In this document: piece by piece, positions 31,294-43,307 of the stretch
Layout of the letters: each line of letters begins with the position of its first letter
Numbering within the stretch: position 1 is the stretch's first letter
Assembly (NCBI RefSeq): GCF_018873765.1
Contig: NC_057920.1
Coordinates: 35,055,267 to 35,119,266 of the forward strand
Reading direction: 5' to 3'
From: Telopea speciosissima
Taxonomy: Eukaryota > Streptophyta > Magnoliopsida > Proteales > Proteaceae
Length of the DNA: 64,000 bases
Position numbers and translations under genes: made by a program
The notes under the pieces: generated by a model
Seen by the model: the letters and a program-made list of their open reading frames with translations, nothing else
The model's database searches: none
Told to the model about the DNA's origin: nothing

Positions 31294-31298
31294 ATGCG

Positions 31299-31667
31299 TG
31301 ATACAATCCAGACCACAGATCATGGGTCTAGTCTACATGAGGAGGGAGTCCAAGGTGATACCATACAACTCAGGTCCAGAGAAGGCTTGCGTAAACCCAA
31401 GTGGTTAGAAGGGTTCATTTAGAAGGATTCTTCCAGCTCAGCTAGGACAGTTGTTGTTGTAACAGAAATTGGTTGTAAGGGTATATATAAAGACCCAACA
31501 CGTGTAAATGGATATGAAATACAATACTCCTTAATTCCTTCCTTCTTTTCCCCAATTCTGGAGCTTGCTCTTGTGCTCAAAATAGGAGAACCCCTTCTTT
31601 CTTAATTCTCTCTGTTTTTCCCCTGCGTTAGCTCTTAGATTCTGAATTCTTGAAGAATTCAGTATCA
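31299..31667 (+). repeat. 5' LTR of Gypsy-B
   Basis: Starts TGATACAATCC and ends TTCAGTATCA. TATA box TATATATAAAG at about 31481-31491. Followed by ttggtgctttcattga, the likely primer site. Confidence 0.9.
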
Positions 31668-31704
31668 TTGGTGCTTTCATTGATCTGCAACTTTGCCGTT
31701 AACC

Positions 31705-32790
31705 ATGGCAGAAGGTCTTCGATCAAAGGAGAGGTCTGCAAATCTTTCAATGGATGTGATCGTGACTAAATGCTCAGAGCTCATTCTTGAATCAAAGAAA
31801 GATGATGAAGAGAGGATCCATTCTTGGATTCGTCAGGATATGGAAGCCATTAATACGTCCTTTCAGCAACAATTGGTGGAGATGATAGCTTCTAAGTTTG
31901 ACTGTCCTACGGGTACTTTCAGTCCAGATGATCATCATCCTCGTCTTCAGCAGTTTCACCGTGCCAATAGAGGTTTTAAAGTTGATTTTCCTCGATTTCT
32001 TGATGGTGATCCTGTTGACTGGTTGTTTAAAGTCCATCAATATTTTGATTATCATGATATACCTGAGAATCAGAAAGTTAAACTTGCATCTATTCATTTA
32101 GACGGTCCTGCTTGTAGTTGGTTCCAATGGAAATTTCATAATAATCAATGTAATACCTGGACTGAGTTTGTGAATGGGATTCAAATCCGTTTCGGACCTT
32201 CAAGATATGAAGATCTTAAGGGGGCCCTATCCAAACTGGTTCAAGAAACCACTGTTTTGGATTATCAAGTTAAGTTTGAGTCTCTTTCTAGTCGTATCTA
32301 TGGCCTCAGTGATGATATGTTAAAGAGTTGTTTTATTTCTGGCCTCAAGCCAATGCTCAGAAGAGAGGTCCTAGCATTACAACCTAATTCTCTGCAACAG
32401 GCCCTGGATCTTGCTAGATTGTAGGAGGACAAATTCCTTGATTTCAAACCTTATGCTAAACCCTGGCAGCAGAAACCAATATCTATCAATCCATTGCCTT
32501 CAATTTTGGGGCCTAGTCCTACCACCCAAATTTCTAATCAGACTCCCAAACAACCAATAAGGAGGCTATTAGAGGCTGAGCAACAACAAAGGAGGCAAAA
32601 GGGCCTTTGCTTTAATTGTGATGAAAAGTTTCATGTGGGTCACAGGTGTAAAGGTCGGTCCACTCTTTTGCTATTAGAGGGTGATGAGTTCATGGATGAG
32701 GTGTTACCCAATGAAATTGAGGAATCGCAAGAACCTAATTCTGATCCAGCAATCAGTCTACATGCCTTAATGGGCCATAGGTCCCCTAAA
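31705..32790 (+). pseudogene. Gypsy-B gag
   Basis: ATG at 31705 (MAEGLRSKERSAN). The retrotransposon gag core runs from about 31960 (VDFPRFLDGDPVDWLFKVHQYF) to 32400, including DGPACSWFQWKF. TAG at 32422-32424 falls where Gln is expected. A CCHC knuckle CFNCDEKFHVGHRC is at about 32610-32651. The frame continues into pol without a shift. Confidence 0.9.
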
Positions 32791-35700
32791 TCCTTGCGAC
32801 TCAAAGGTCGGATCAACAACTCCAGTGTTGAGGTGCTAATAGATGGGGGCAGCACGCACAATTTTATTCAAGAACACACTGCTAAATTCTTGGGTTTGGT
32901 AGTCACGCCATCAAGTACCTTCCAAGTTCAAGTAGGCAATGGGGAGCATTTGACTTGTGTTAGTATCTGCAGAAATGTTTCATTTAATTTGAATGAACAT
33001 TGCTTCACCACAGATTTCTTTGTGCTATCTCTCCATGGTGCAGACCTTATTCTCGGGGTTCAATGGCTGGAGACTTTGGGCACCATTGCAACTAATTATA
33101 AGGACCTTACTATGAAGTTTATGTGGTAGGGTAAATTGGTGGTGATTACAGCAGATCAGTGCCATACAATTTCATCTTTGACCTGTAATCAACTCACGAA
33201 ACTTTCTACTGCTCACACTGTTGCATCGTGTTTTCTGCTTTGGGGTTATTACACACTTGATACCACCGCCTCAGCCACTACAGCCCATATTCCTTTACTC
33301 ATCCAAACTGTTCTTGACACTCACCAGTCTGTATTCGATACTCCAAACATATTACCTCCTCAGAGACTAAATGATCACCGGATCTCACTTGAGTCCCACT
33401 CAAAGGCTGTATCTATTAGACCTTATAGATACCCTCACTATCAGAAAGCTGAAATGGAGAAAATGGTGGCTGATGTGCTTGCAGATGGGATTATCCAACC
33501 GAGTGTCAGTCCCTACAGTAGCCCTGTGCTGTTAGTAAAAAAAAAAGATGGCAGTTGGAGATTCTGTGTTGATTACAGAGCTCTGAACAATGTAACAATC
33601 AAAGATAAATTTCCTATCCCTACTGTCGATGAGCTAATTGATGAACTACATAATGCAACTTGGTTTTCTAAGCTAGATCTTAGATCGGGTTATCATCAAA
33701 TACGAATGCATACTGCAGACATTCCTAAAACTGTTTTTTGAACTCATCAAGGCCACTATGAGTTCCTTGTGATGCCATTTGGCCTCACAAATGCCCCAAG
33801 TACCTTTCAAGCAACTATGACCAGAATTTTTGAGCCTTATCTTCGTAAATTTGTGATTATATTTTTTGATGATATACTGGTCTATAGCAAGACGGTGGAA
33901 GATCATGCAAAATACTTAGCTTTGGTCTTGCAATGCCTATAGCAGAATCAATTGTATGCCAAGCTCTCCAAGTGCAGCTTTGGTCAGTCTTCTATTGGTT
34001 ACTTAGGCCATATAATCAGTTCTACAGGGTTACAACCAGACCCAGAGAAAATTGATGCCATTGCTAACTGGCCTGCCCCAACTACAGTGAAAAGGCTACG
34101 GGGTTTTTTGGGTCTCACGGGCTATTACCAGAAATTTATACAAGGCTATGCTTCAATTGCTTCTCCTCTTACAGACCTCCTTAAGAAGGATGCCTATAAA
34201 TGGACCCCAACTATAGAACAAAGCTTTCAACAGCTGAAGGCTGCATTGTGTTCAACCCCTGTTTTCCAACTTCCCAATTTTGCTTCTACTTTCGTTTTGG
34301 AGACTGATGCTTCGGGGAGGGCCATTGGAGCAGTATTAATGCAAAATTCTCATCCTATTGCTTTTTTCAGTAAGAAAATGTCGCCTCAAATGCAAGCGAA
34401 ATCTACTTATATCAGAGAGCTTTATGTGATTACATGTGCGGTGGCCAAATGGAGACAATATCTTTTAGGTTCTAAGTTCATTATCCGGACTGATCAGCAA
34501 AGTCTCAGAGGACTTATGTCCAGTACAGTCCAGTCTCCTGAACAGCAGCATTACCTTTGTAAATTGCTTGGTTATTCTTATGAGATATGTTATAAACCAG
34601 GCCCCGACAACAAGGCTGCCGATGCACTCTCTAGGAGAGACACAGCTGATTGTCTTCCAGCAACATTCATGGCTCTATCATTACTGAATTTTAAATTCCT
34701 TGATGATCTTAAAGCTAACCATCGCACTGATCCTCAGATACAAGAACTCATCACAAAATGCACTTTAGACGCTACAATTGCTTGGCCTTGGTCTACTCAC
34801 AATGACATGTTATATTATAAGGGAAAATTATTTGTAGGGGATGATGCGGCCTTACGACACACTCTTCTTTTCGAGTTTCACAGTTCTCCAGCTAGAGGTC
34901 ATGCTGGTATTTTACAGACTTATTTGAGGATTTCGGCTAATTTCCATTGGAAAGGACTCAAGGAGGATGTTAAGAGGTTTGTGCAACACTGTGTCACCGC
35001 CAAGATCAAAGGACTCAATCACTCTCCTTATGGCTCATTCTGACCACTTCCAATTCTGAACAAGCCTTTGAGGATATCGGTGTGGATTTTATAACTCATC
35101 TTCCCTCCTCTCATGGGTTCTCAGTCATTTTGGTCGTGGTTGATCGATATACAAAGTTTGCCCATTTTGGGGCCTTACCATCGCATTACACTGCTGCTAA
35201 GGTGGCAGCCCTATTCTTGGATATCGTCTGCAAATTACATGGCATGCCAAAGTCCATTGTTAGTGACAGAGATGCTATTTTTTTGAGTAAATTCTGGCAG
35301 CAGCTATTTCTTTTGCATGGCACGCAGTTGAAACTATCATCTGCTTACCACCCTCAAACTGATGGGCAGACAAAGGTCATTAATTGATGTCTTGAACAAT
35401 ATCTATGGTGTATTGTTGCTGCTAAACCACACCTTTGGTTTCAGTTTCTGCCTTTGGCAGAGTATCACCACAATACGGCTTTTCACTCCTCTATTGGAAT
35501 GATCCTGTTTGAAGCCCTCTATGGGAGACCTCCACCATGCATTCCAACTTATTGCCAGGGGACTTCTTCCTTGGAGGCCCTAGACAGGGATCTGATGACT
35601 AGGGAGGAAATCAAGGGCCTACTTCGTCAACACTTGCTTGCTGCCCAACAAAGAATGAAGCTCAATGCTGATAAACATAGAACTGAATTACAATTCCAGG

Positions 35701-36095
35701 TTGATGATTTAGTGCTTTTGAAGCTACAGCCATATAGGTAGACTTCAGTGGTACGGCGGCCTTCTCAAAAGTTAGATAAACGGTACTATGGTCCTTTCAA
35801 AATTCTGGATAAGATTGATGCAGTCGCATACAAATTAGAACTTCCCTCTGGTTCTAAGATCCACCCTGTGTTTCATGTCTCTCAACTCAAACCTTTTAAA
35901 GGTCAACAATTTATTCAACCTGACTGGCTTGAGGACATTCAGTGTACTACTCCACCTTTGCATCCGGCGGTGGTTCTTGATTCCCGCAAAATTTTACGAC
36001 AACGTCGATGGATACCTCAACTTCTTATCCAATGGCAAGGAGTTCCCTTGGAAGAGTCGACGTGGGAGGATGTCTCTGTTTTAAGAGAGTCTTAG
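32791..36095 (+). pseudogene. Gypsy-B pol with chromodomain
   Basis: Protease active site reads LIDGGSTHNFI (usual DSG is DGG). RT has [50 protein letters not shown] and intact FFDD (about 33865). RNase H has LETDASGRAIGAVL. Integrase keeps HSSPARGHAG, DFITHLP and SDRD, but the catalytic Glu in the GQTEVVN-type motif is Lys (about 35373). One zinc-binding Cys is replaced (HCVTAK). The chromodomain (RRWIPQLLIQWQGVPLEESTWED) ends the protein at 36095. Stops: TAG 33127, TGA 33739, TAG near 33931, TGA 35385, TAG 35739; frameshift near 35041-35080. Confidence 0.9.
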
Positions 36096-36128
36096 CCTTC
36101 CTTTCACCTTGAGGACAAGGTGTTTGCC

Positions 36129-36142
36129 CGTGGGGGTGGAAA
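36129..36142 (+). other. Polypurine tract of Gypsy-B
   Basis: cgtgggggtggaaa directly precedes the 3' LTR. Confidence 0.8.
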
Positions 36143-36508
36143 TGATACAATCCAGACCACAGATCATGGGTCTAGTCTACATGAGGAGGGAGTCCAACAA
36201 GGTGATACCATACAACTCAGGTCCAGAGAAGGCTTGCGTAAACCCAAGTGGTTAGAAGGGTTCATTTAGAAGGATTCTTCCAGCTCAGCTAGGACAGTTG
36301 TTGTTGTAACAGAAATTGGTTGTAAGGGTATATATAAAGACCCAACACGTGTAGATGGATATGAAATACAATACTCCTTAATTCCTTCCTTCTTTTCCCC
36401 AATTATGGAGCTTGCTCTTGTGCTCGAAACAGGAGAACCCCTTCTTTCTTAATTCTCTCTGTTTTTCCCTAGGTCTTAGATTCTGAATTCTTGAAGAATT
36501 CAGTATCA
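36143..36508 (+). repeat. 3' LTR of Gypsy-B
   Basis: Same ends as the 5' LTR; differs by a 3-bp insertion, a short deletion near 36470 and a few substitutions. Confidence 0.95.
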
Positions 36509-36513
36509 ATGCG

Positions 36514-37019
36514 ATGAAGATTCCATCCACTAACTCTGTCACCTACACGGCCAGCAAAGGCAAGGTGTGACCATCATGGTTGATAGCTTCTCCTTGCAGA
36601 AAAAATGATCGAACAATGGGGGGAACGTGAATGGGGGAGAGGATATCTGTCATGGTCACATGATCTGCAACGGCGTGGACAAAATCGACCCCTGGCTGGT
36701 TGTTCTTACAATCCAAAGAAATCGAGTAAGAAGGTGGGTTGTTTTGTTTATGTGTGACGAGATGACCGGCCAGGGGGAAGAAATGGACGAGGGTGCGGGA
36801 AAGGGAATCCTTAAGGTGGTCAATAATGGGGATGGAAGGGTCTTTGGACAAGGGAGGTTTGGGAAAGAGAAGACCCTTTTGGATGTGGTGTGCGTTGAGA
36901 AGGGAGTGCTCCCATGGGTTCAAATGGAAAGGCTGATTAATTGATTCTTCTGAAACGCACTCTGGTGTTATTGAGCATCTTGAGATGTGACGACATTTGG
37001 CCGGATGAGTACTCGCCAT
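36514..37019 (-). pseudogene. BAHD N-terminal fragment
   Basis: The start is ATG at 37019, chosen because the following residues carry a C/RHIS-type start motif usual near BAHD N-termini; an upstream GTG would add ten residues. The fragment includes the N-terminal Pro-rich strand region, the LKDSLSRTL helix and FFPLAGHL, a hallmark segment of the family. The frame meets TAG at 36543-36545, where Gln is expected before VTELVDG. It ends at the Gypsy-B insertion, just before the HXXXD motif. A TATA-like AATATATTAAATG on the minus strand at about 37100-37112 could be its promoter. Confidence 0.9.
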
Positions 37020-38111
37020 TACTACTGGGTCGATTTTCACTCTCTTCACCTAACCTAATAGAGAGAGTGATCAGATCATACTCAGGTTCACATATATGTA
37101 CATTTAATATATTTTTTTTTTCTGTACTGATAAGAATGAAAGGAATTATTGAATTGCATAAGAAAGAGGGTTTGAATCGTCACTACCTGGACAGTGATGA
37201 GTCTTGTCTGATAATGGATTGGGTAAAGTCATTTATGAAAGTGGTTTGTTTGAGCGTACTCGGTGGGGAGGATCTGAATCCCACTCAAAGGAGTCAAAGG
37301 TGCTCTCTTCCCTATGCCTGCAGCACCACCCACTTGGGTGATTTTTTGTGGCCAGTGGGCAATTTTCCCTCATCTGAAGCCTATCTAAAAGTAGAGACCA
37401 GTGATGATAGAGGACAAATTACATGAAGAGAGGGGAGTGCCCGGCAAAGATTATGTATATATAATACAATCCTCACACTCTCAAATTGGTAGCACACATG
37501 GACTTGGAATATTGCATTCCCTATTAAGACTCAATCTCACCACACACTCAAATCTTTCCAAACAAGGAAAATGGATACCCATTTCAGATTGGATTCAAAT
37601 CTTGAGTCCAATACCTTTCCCCTTCCAAGAATTCAAACATCACTCAAGTCATTTCGCCTGTCGGATTACGATTAGCTATAATCATGTCACAACAAAAATC
37701 ACGAATAAATTTATCAAAATATCATTAGATCATCAGCAATTGATGAAATCTAAGCAGATGTAAATGTATAAATGATATCACAATAAATATCAAGTTAATA
37801 TACTTAGATAAAATGAGCAAACTACTGTTCAAAAGCAATTGCAGAAATTAAATTAGATGTACTCATGTTACAGTAAGGGAAGTAGGCTAATAAAAGACTA
37901 ACATCTTAATATCTATAGCTTATTCACAGATTTAAAGTTCTAAATTTATAGTAATCCTTACTTAAAATTACATTAACAACAGAGATAAATTATCATAATC
38001 ACATACGTAGCCCATTGATATCATTGTTCCCCACCACTAAAATCATTCTTCCTCGTCACTATAAAGTAGACCTTTAAAAAACCATTCATGATCAAACTCC
38101 CCTGAAAATAG
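37020..38111. other. Upstream flank of the BAHD pseudogene
   Basis: Probable host sequence. It holds a possible BAHD promoter (TATA-like at about 37100-37112, minus). The rest is AT-rich without recognisable domain or repeat. It ends at the Ogre-E LTR. Confidence 0.5.
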
Positions 38112-39191
38112 TGTAGACGCTGAATTTTTTCACCCCCAGCGATGACGACGATCGGACACAGATGATTGGCAATGTCCCCAAAACCAACATTGTATCAGAG
38201 AACATCTCCTCGCGTCCTGTAAAATGTACATCGTGCATGCGACCCCCCCCAGACAGTCCCAGACAGCCCACGCAACCCCATAAGGCAGCATCATGGTTGC
38301 AACCCTGCAAGGCAGTGCTCTACAATGCGCGGCCCTGCCGCATGGCACCGTGGCCTGTGCGGCCTTGCCGTGCGGTACTGTGTGAGTACATTGCAGCCCT
38401 ATAGCATGACGCCATGTGCACGTGCTGTGGCCCTGCACGTTTTCTGCAGCACCGCTGAACCCAAAATTTGCCTATAAAAAGGTGGTCACCCCCCTCATTT
38501 GGAAAAGCGAAGTTTGTGGGAGAGGGGCACCCCTAGAGCTCCAATTTTCCAACTTTTCCTTGTTTTCTTTTTTAAGGGCTCTTCCCCAATCCAAGTTCAA
38601 GCCTTTGAGCCTCGCCCCTTTGTCTGAAGTCCGGCTTCCACGACCCATTCTTTCCCAAATCTAGGAAACCCCCGTGGCATAGCCACTTTGTCTGGCCTTT
38701 GAGCCCCTAGTTTCCAAGGGCTGGGAACTCCATTATTCTGTCCGAGATCGTAAGGTTCGACACTCGCAAGCCGTTACTCTATCCGACAAAGGGATAAAGT
38801 CAGTCTTTTGCCTCCACCTGAGCTGGGGGACAATGTCTGTTTAGGTTAATTGCATTTATTTAAAGCATAACAGGTATACATTTCTTCCGTTAACTTTTTA
38901 ATTTCAGTACAATGCAGTCCTTTCAAATATTCTCGTGTAGTATATAGTAGTTAGTGTAACATAGTTTAATTTAAATAGATAGTTTGTGCATCATTATTTC
39001 GTCATACATACGGGAATAGGACATTCATAAAGGGAGTATATTTGGAAACAAGCATCTAGTAGAAAGATCGGTTTATTCGGGCGAGGTGGGTGCTTAATAC
39101 CTTTCCACTCTTGTAACCTGACCACTTACCTCGAATCTCTGATCAGACCAACCGAAGTCTCGTAGCCCTTCTAGGGCTATACCAATGGGTT
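38112..39191 (+). repeat. 5' LTR of Ogre-E, left part
   Basis: TGTAGACGCTGAATTTTTTC at the start is a form I know from Ogre-like LTRs. TATA box CTATAAAAAGG at 38471-38481. A GC-rich block of imperfect gcggcc(c/t)tgccg repeats lies at 38280-38460 in U3. The part ends GGGTT, one copy of the Tat-C target duplication. Confidence 0.75.
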
Positions 39192-39928
39192 TGTTGCTTG
39201 TGAAAACCGCCATCGCCCGGTTCGCCCAAGGGTGAGCCTGCAAAAACCGAGTGAGCACAAGTGTGGCTCCGGCCAAGGACTCTCCGATGCTTAAGTTAGG
39301 TCTCCAGTGCAACAACGTTTCAACTTAGTGAAAAGTCAGATGGCTGTTTGAGCTCCATACCTGGGTATTTATAGGATGAGATGAGACGGTTGGATGAGTC
39401 CTTGTATGATGAGAGTCCGTTATTGGTTGGGCTCTTCCACACGGAGCAAAGTGGAGCGTGATTTTCAAAGTCGGGCTCCTAATGAGGTAGGAGTCCTTAT
39501 GGGAGTGTGATACGATTCCATCGTGGGATCGCGATCCGATTCGTACCCCGTGATTCCCGGGATGTGCCGACGTGGCCCCTTGATCCGGGGCAAGTTGCCG
39601 TGACTGCTTCTGGAGAGGCCTCGGCCTCAAAGCGGCTCGGCCCTTAATGCTCTGCTTCATTCTCTACTCGAGTGATGATCGAATTGTTCAATGGCGCTAT
39701 GCCCAGCTTTGGCGTGGTCCTTAGCTCGGCAAGCCCGTCCAACCTCCTGGGTGGTTGACTAGGCATTGGAGCTTAGCGGCAATTTTCCCTTTCGATCGAC
39801 CTTGGTGCGCTCGGCTTAGTGCTCGGCCCCTAGTGTTCGGTTTGGTACCTCACGGCTCGGTCCTCAGGTTTGATCGGGTTTTGCCCATGTGGCACCCTCT
39901 GAACGGTGGGCTATTTTATTGTTTATCA
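39192..39928 (-). repeat. 3' LTR of Tat-C
   Basis: Plus-strand start TGTTGCTTGTG, end GTTTATCA. TATA box on the minus strand CTATAAATACCC at about 39364-39375. Confidence 0.85.
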
Positions 39929-39943
39929 CTGGCGCCCCCACTC
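39929..39943 (-). other. Polypurine tract of Tat-C
   Basis: GAGTGGGGGCGCCAG on the minus strand lies next to the 3' LTR. Confidence 0.75.
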
Positions 39944-40185
39944 ACCAAGGCTCAGCTCGGGTTGATGAGTACGATCTTTTGGCGTGCCGACTATGTGATT
40001 CTGAGGCTGAGTTTGAGCTCTCCCACTGAAGATTTGACATCGTATGGCCTCTGACGGTTGGGTTGTCAGTGGCACTTCACCTAGAGCAATAATGGCTCGG
40101 GAATTCGAATCATCGGTGGTCCTAGTCCGCTAGATCTCCTTATCTGAGTGTTTTTTTGGTTGTTGGATCCTGGTGACTCGGTGGC

Positions 40186-40343
40186 TATAAATAGTGAAGC
40201 CTCTTCCTTCATTTGCCACCGTTCAAATCTTTGAAGTGCTCGGCTTGCTCAGAGTCTTCTGATCTTCAAGTGCTCGGCGTCCTCTAGTTTTTCAGCTCAT
40301 CTTGTGTTCAGCTCATCTCCTAAGCCTCCTTCAATCAGTAAGT
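40186..40343 (+). promoter_or_regulatory. Candidate promoter and leader of the Tat-C antisense ORF
   Basis: CTATAAATAG at 40185-40194 is followed by a CT-rich leader and GTAAGT at 40338, 20 bp before the ATG at 40358. This matches the arrangement in Tat-A. Confidence 0.55.
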
Positions 40344-40357
40344 TCTCTTCTCTAAGC

Positions 40358-41570
40358 ATGTCAGTCGGTAGTGGTTCGATGGGCGAAGTGCTTGCCGGGG
40401 TGCGAGGGATTACTAGTCTATGCCGAGAGCTCTCCACCTTTCTCCCCTAATTGACTTATCGGGCTCGGCTCTGGACCAGCCCATGGTGGTGGAATCCCGT
40501 CAGAGCGAAGGTGCTGAAGCCCCCTGCCCCAAGAGTCCGGCCAAGAACCTTAGCCATCCTTGAAGACCAAGCCAAAAGCTCTGGATCGTCCTTGGAAGAC
40601 AAAGAGTCCGACGAAGAGAGATCTTCGGATGATGAGGTCGGTTTTGTTGACTCCTCTACGGACGCCCCAGAGCCTACCAAGGGAAGCATCGACACAGTTG
40701 AGAGCATGGTCACCGAGGCTAATCTCCAACGGTTGAGGGAGACTTACGCTATCCCAGAGGACATCATGCTCTGGGCTCCCAATCCTGTGGAGATGGCCTG
40801 CTTCATTCGTCCCGGGGAGGTGGCTCTGTACGAGATCGCCTTTAAGTATGCTTTCAGGATCCCAGTGCTCGGGCTAGTGGACCAAAATTTGGACCGTTTC
40901 CACCTGTCCCCGAGCCAGCTGAAGTCGAACGCGTGGTTGCTGATGTATGGCTTCCACATCTTCTTCCGCCAGATGGGCCGAGCAACGAGTGTGAACCTCT
41001 TCTCTCCGCTCTTATATCTGAAGAAGTCTTCGGAGAAGGGGTTGTACTACTTCACCCGTCGAACTCAAAAGGGTTCGGCGCTGAACACGTACAAGTAGTT
41101 GACTAGAGTGCCAACCTCCAACAAGCACTAGAAGCCTCGATTCTTTTTTGCTTCCATTCCTAACTGTCCCTTTTGAACTAAGTGAAAGGAGATCAAGTTA
41201 AGTTACGTCAACCGGGTGTTGCCTCTGAATGAGTACGAGCAGACCTCGTACAATCAGATTCACCAGCACCCGCCATTTGACGTCCAACAAATCCTGGATG
41301 AGGAGTTTCTACGGGTGTGGAACCTAACCCTGGGTAGGAAATCTGAGCCGAGCTCATTACTTGTAACTTTTCTTAGTGTGTCCTAACTCTCCCTTTCCGT
41401 TCTTGCAATGGTTGGCAATGTCCCCTAGCTGGATTTGACTCTGCTGAAGGCCGAGCATCTGGAGGAGAGGAAAAGGAAAGCGGCAGAGAAGACCAAGGCA
41501 AAGGCCGAGGCCTCCAAGGCGAGGAAGGGTAAGGCGCCTATCCTACCAAGCCCTAAGGACACAGTGGTTG
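40358..41570 (+). pseudogene. Tat-C antisense ORF, 5' part (Transposase_28-like)
   Basis: ATG at 40358 (MSVGSGSMGEV). After frame changes the open stretch to 41098 holds the same domain as in Tat-A: TYAIPEDIMLWAPNP, FIRPGEVALYEIAFKYAFRIPVLGL, HLSPSQLKSNAW. Stops near 41096 and 41175 interrupt the end of the domain (KPRFFFASIPNCPF is still readable). A degenerate intron ends near 41407, after which LDLTLLKAEHLEERKRKAA leads into a Lys-rich linker. Copia-D interrupts the linker at 41570. Confidence 0.75.
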
Positions 41571-43285
41571 TATTGGTCAAACAATGGTCCAGGGATCAAA
41601 CCATGGTTCCCTAGGGAAACCAATATACAGAAAAATTAGGGTTTTGCACGCCTTGGGTTATCCCATGGTGTCCCATGGGTGCCCCATTAAATTTTAGGGT
41701 TTCCCATGGGCGCCCATGGGAACCCTGGTGCATCCCTATTAGGGTTTCTCCTTCCTTATTGCGGCCCATAAAATTAATTGTCACAATAGGGACGGAGAAA
41801 TTCATCTCTAGTCCATCACATGGCAAGAGGGATCCATCCCATACTCGAATCCATAGCGGAAATCAATCGATTCGAGTTTCTTTCGCATCCCATAAATATT
41901 AATAATCAATGAACAAAAGGAATTAATAAAGAACTGCTAACCTGGTGAGCCTCAAGTGTTGCTACTCCAATAGATAGTGGTTCTTCCTCCAGTGAGCGCT
42001 CCAAGCAAACAGATCTGAACCTCCAATGGTGCTACCAAGGTTCTACATGCCAATACTAGATGCCCTCAAACTCCTCAGCACAGATCTAGGGTTTGACAAA
42101 CCCTAACTCTCAAACATAGGTGAGAGAAGCAAGAAGAAGAAGAGAGATCACAAGAGGGAGAGAGAGAAACCAAAAACATACGAGAGAGAGTGTCTGTTCC
42201 AAAAATGTGGAGAGCTTCTTCTCCCTCCTATGTGTTGGTCCTCTATTTAAAATAATAGGGTTTAATTAAATCCTAGATAGATTTAATAGAGCCCTAGTGA
42301 GAGTCTGACTCTCTCTCTCTCTCAGTCTGGCAGTTCTGTTTAAACTCAAAGTGTTACACAGGTGAAGAAGCAGAATCTAATAGGGAAAGTATTAATTAGA
42401 TTCTTTATTTAATTATTAATGGATAATTACAATTAGTAACAAATCCTTTAATTAAATAAAGAGCCAATTAAATTAGCAAATTCCAAATAACTCCCTATAT
42501 GATAACAATTTATCATATACAACCCCCCACTAATCAACACCATCATTATGGAATCTAGGGAATGTACACATGTACTACCAAACCACAATCCATAGTACAT
42601 GTCCATATAAGAGCGTCTGTGCATCAGATCGGGTCCCATAAAACTCAATAAAACATTTTATTTGAAATAACTATAAATAATGTATCATTTTATGTAAAAT
42701 AAATTTTGCAAAACCATTTCCAAAATGGTACTGTATCCAGATTCTGATCCGACCATGCACAGACAGTCTCTATCTTGGTGTTCCCCAATCGGGTAGTGGT
42801 GACCGTGTTGGATAACTCCTTCACTCACAAAGTGTTCACGCATTCCCAGCACACCGGCTTTGACTCGCTTGGGTCTCAGTCATTGATAAACCAAAGAATG
42901 CGATCACACTTTGCAGTGACAGGGTTCCCTCAGGTACAGGGTGTCGGTGACACATGTCTATCCCTTCCTACATCTGGCAGTAATACACGAGGGAATCGAC
43001 AAAGTAGATTCTTCGCCAATGCACACATCAAACATGTGAGCACTCGCATTCGTACCTTGACATCACATGTCTAGGCATACCCAATGCGACGACCATATGA
43101 TAAGGGTGCCCAGCCCAAACCCTAGTCGTGACTACCATTTTAAGTATAACTTACGAACACATAATGCTCAAAAATTTTATATCGCATGTGACAATATTAA
43201 ACTAAAATGTATAAATGTTTAATACAAAGGTGAACCGGGTTGAACCGGACCGAACCGGGTTTGATGGACACAGACTTGTCCAACA
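41571..43285 (-). repeat. 3' LTR of Copia-D
   Basis: 1715 bp, clearly similar to 49137-50856 with scattered substitutions. Ends CTTGTCCAACA. Contains a GA-rich microsatellite-like tract near 42150-42190. Confidence 0.95.
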
Positions 43286-43298
43286 ATCTCCCACTTGT
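43286..43298 (-). other. Polypurine tract of Copia-D
   Basis: ACAAGTGGGAGAT on the minus strand next to the 3' LTR. Confidence 0.8.
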
Positions 43299-43307
43299 AC
43301 ATCAAAG

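Larger units (their letters stand above)
31299..36508 (+). mobile_element. Gypsy-B: chromodomain Gypsy (chromovirus) inserted in the BAHD gene
   Basis: LTRs 31299-31667 and 36143-36508 are bounded by a perfect ATGCG duplication (31294-31298, 36509-36513). gag and pol form one plus-strand frame up to about 35040, then a second frame. The C-terminal chromodomain after integrase identifies a chromovirus. LTR differences are few (about five substitutions plus small indels), so it is young, yet pol carries six nonsense codons. Confidence 0.95.
8205..37019 (-). pseudogene. BAHD acyltransferase pseudogene split by two retrotransposon insertions
   Basis: Three minus-strand pieces, 36514-37019, about 30885-31293 and 8205-8689, together form one BAHD acyl-CoA-dependent acyltransferase. 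Without Gypsy-B, Tat-A and one copy of each target-site duplication the reading frame is about 1405 bp, one base over 468 codons. That matches one frameshift seen near 31070 and a usual BAHD size. Both family motifs survive: HXXXD as HAIGD (31268-31282) and DFGWG (8391-8405). There is also an in-frame TAG at 36543-36545. The enzyme would transfer acyl groups to alcohols or amines in specialised metabolism in the cytosol. The closest relatives I would expect are the uncharacterised acetyltransferase group of plant BAHDs. Confidence 0.9.

Noticed and set aside
36627..36944. Plus-strand ORF of 105 residues
   Set aside because: Antisense shadow of the BAHD N-terminal fragment.
38092..38438. Cys/His-rich small ORFs
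   Set aside because: Products of the GC-rich repeats in Ogre-E U3.
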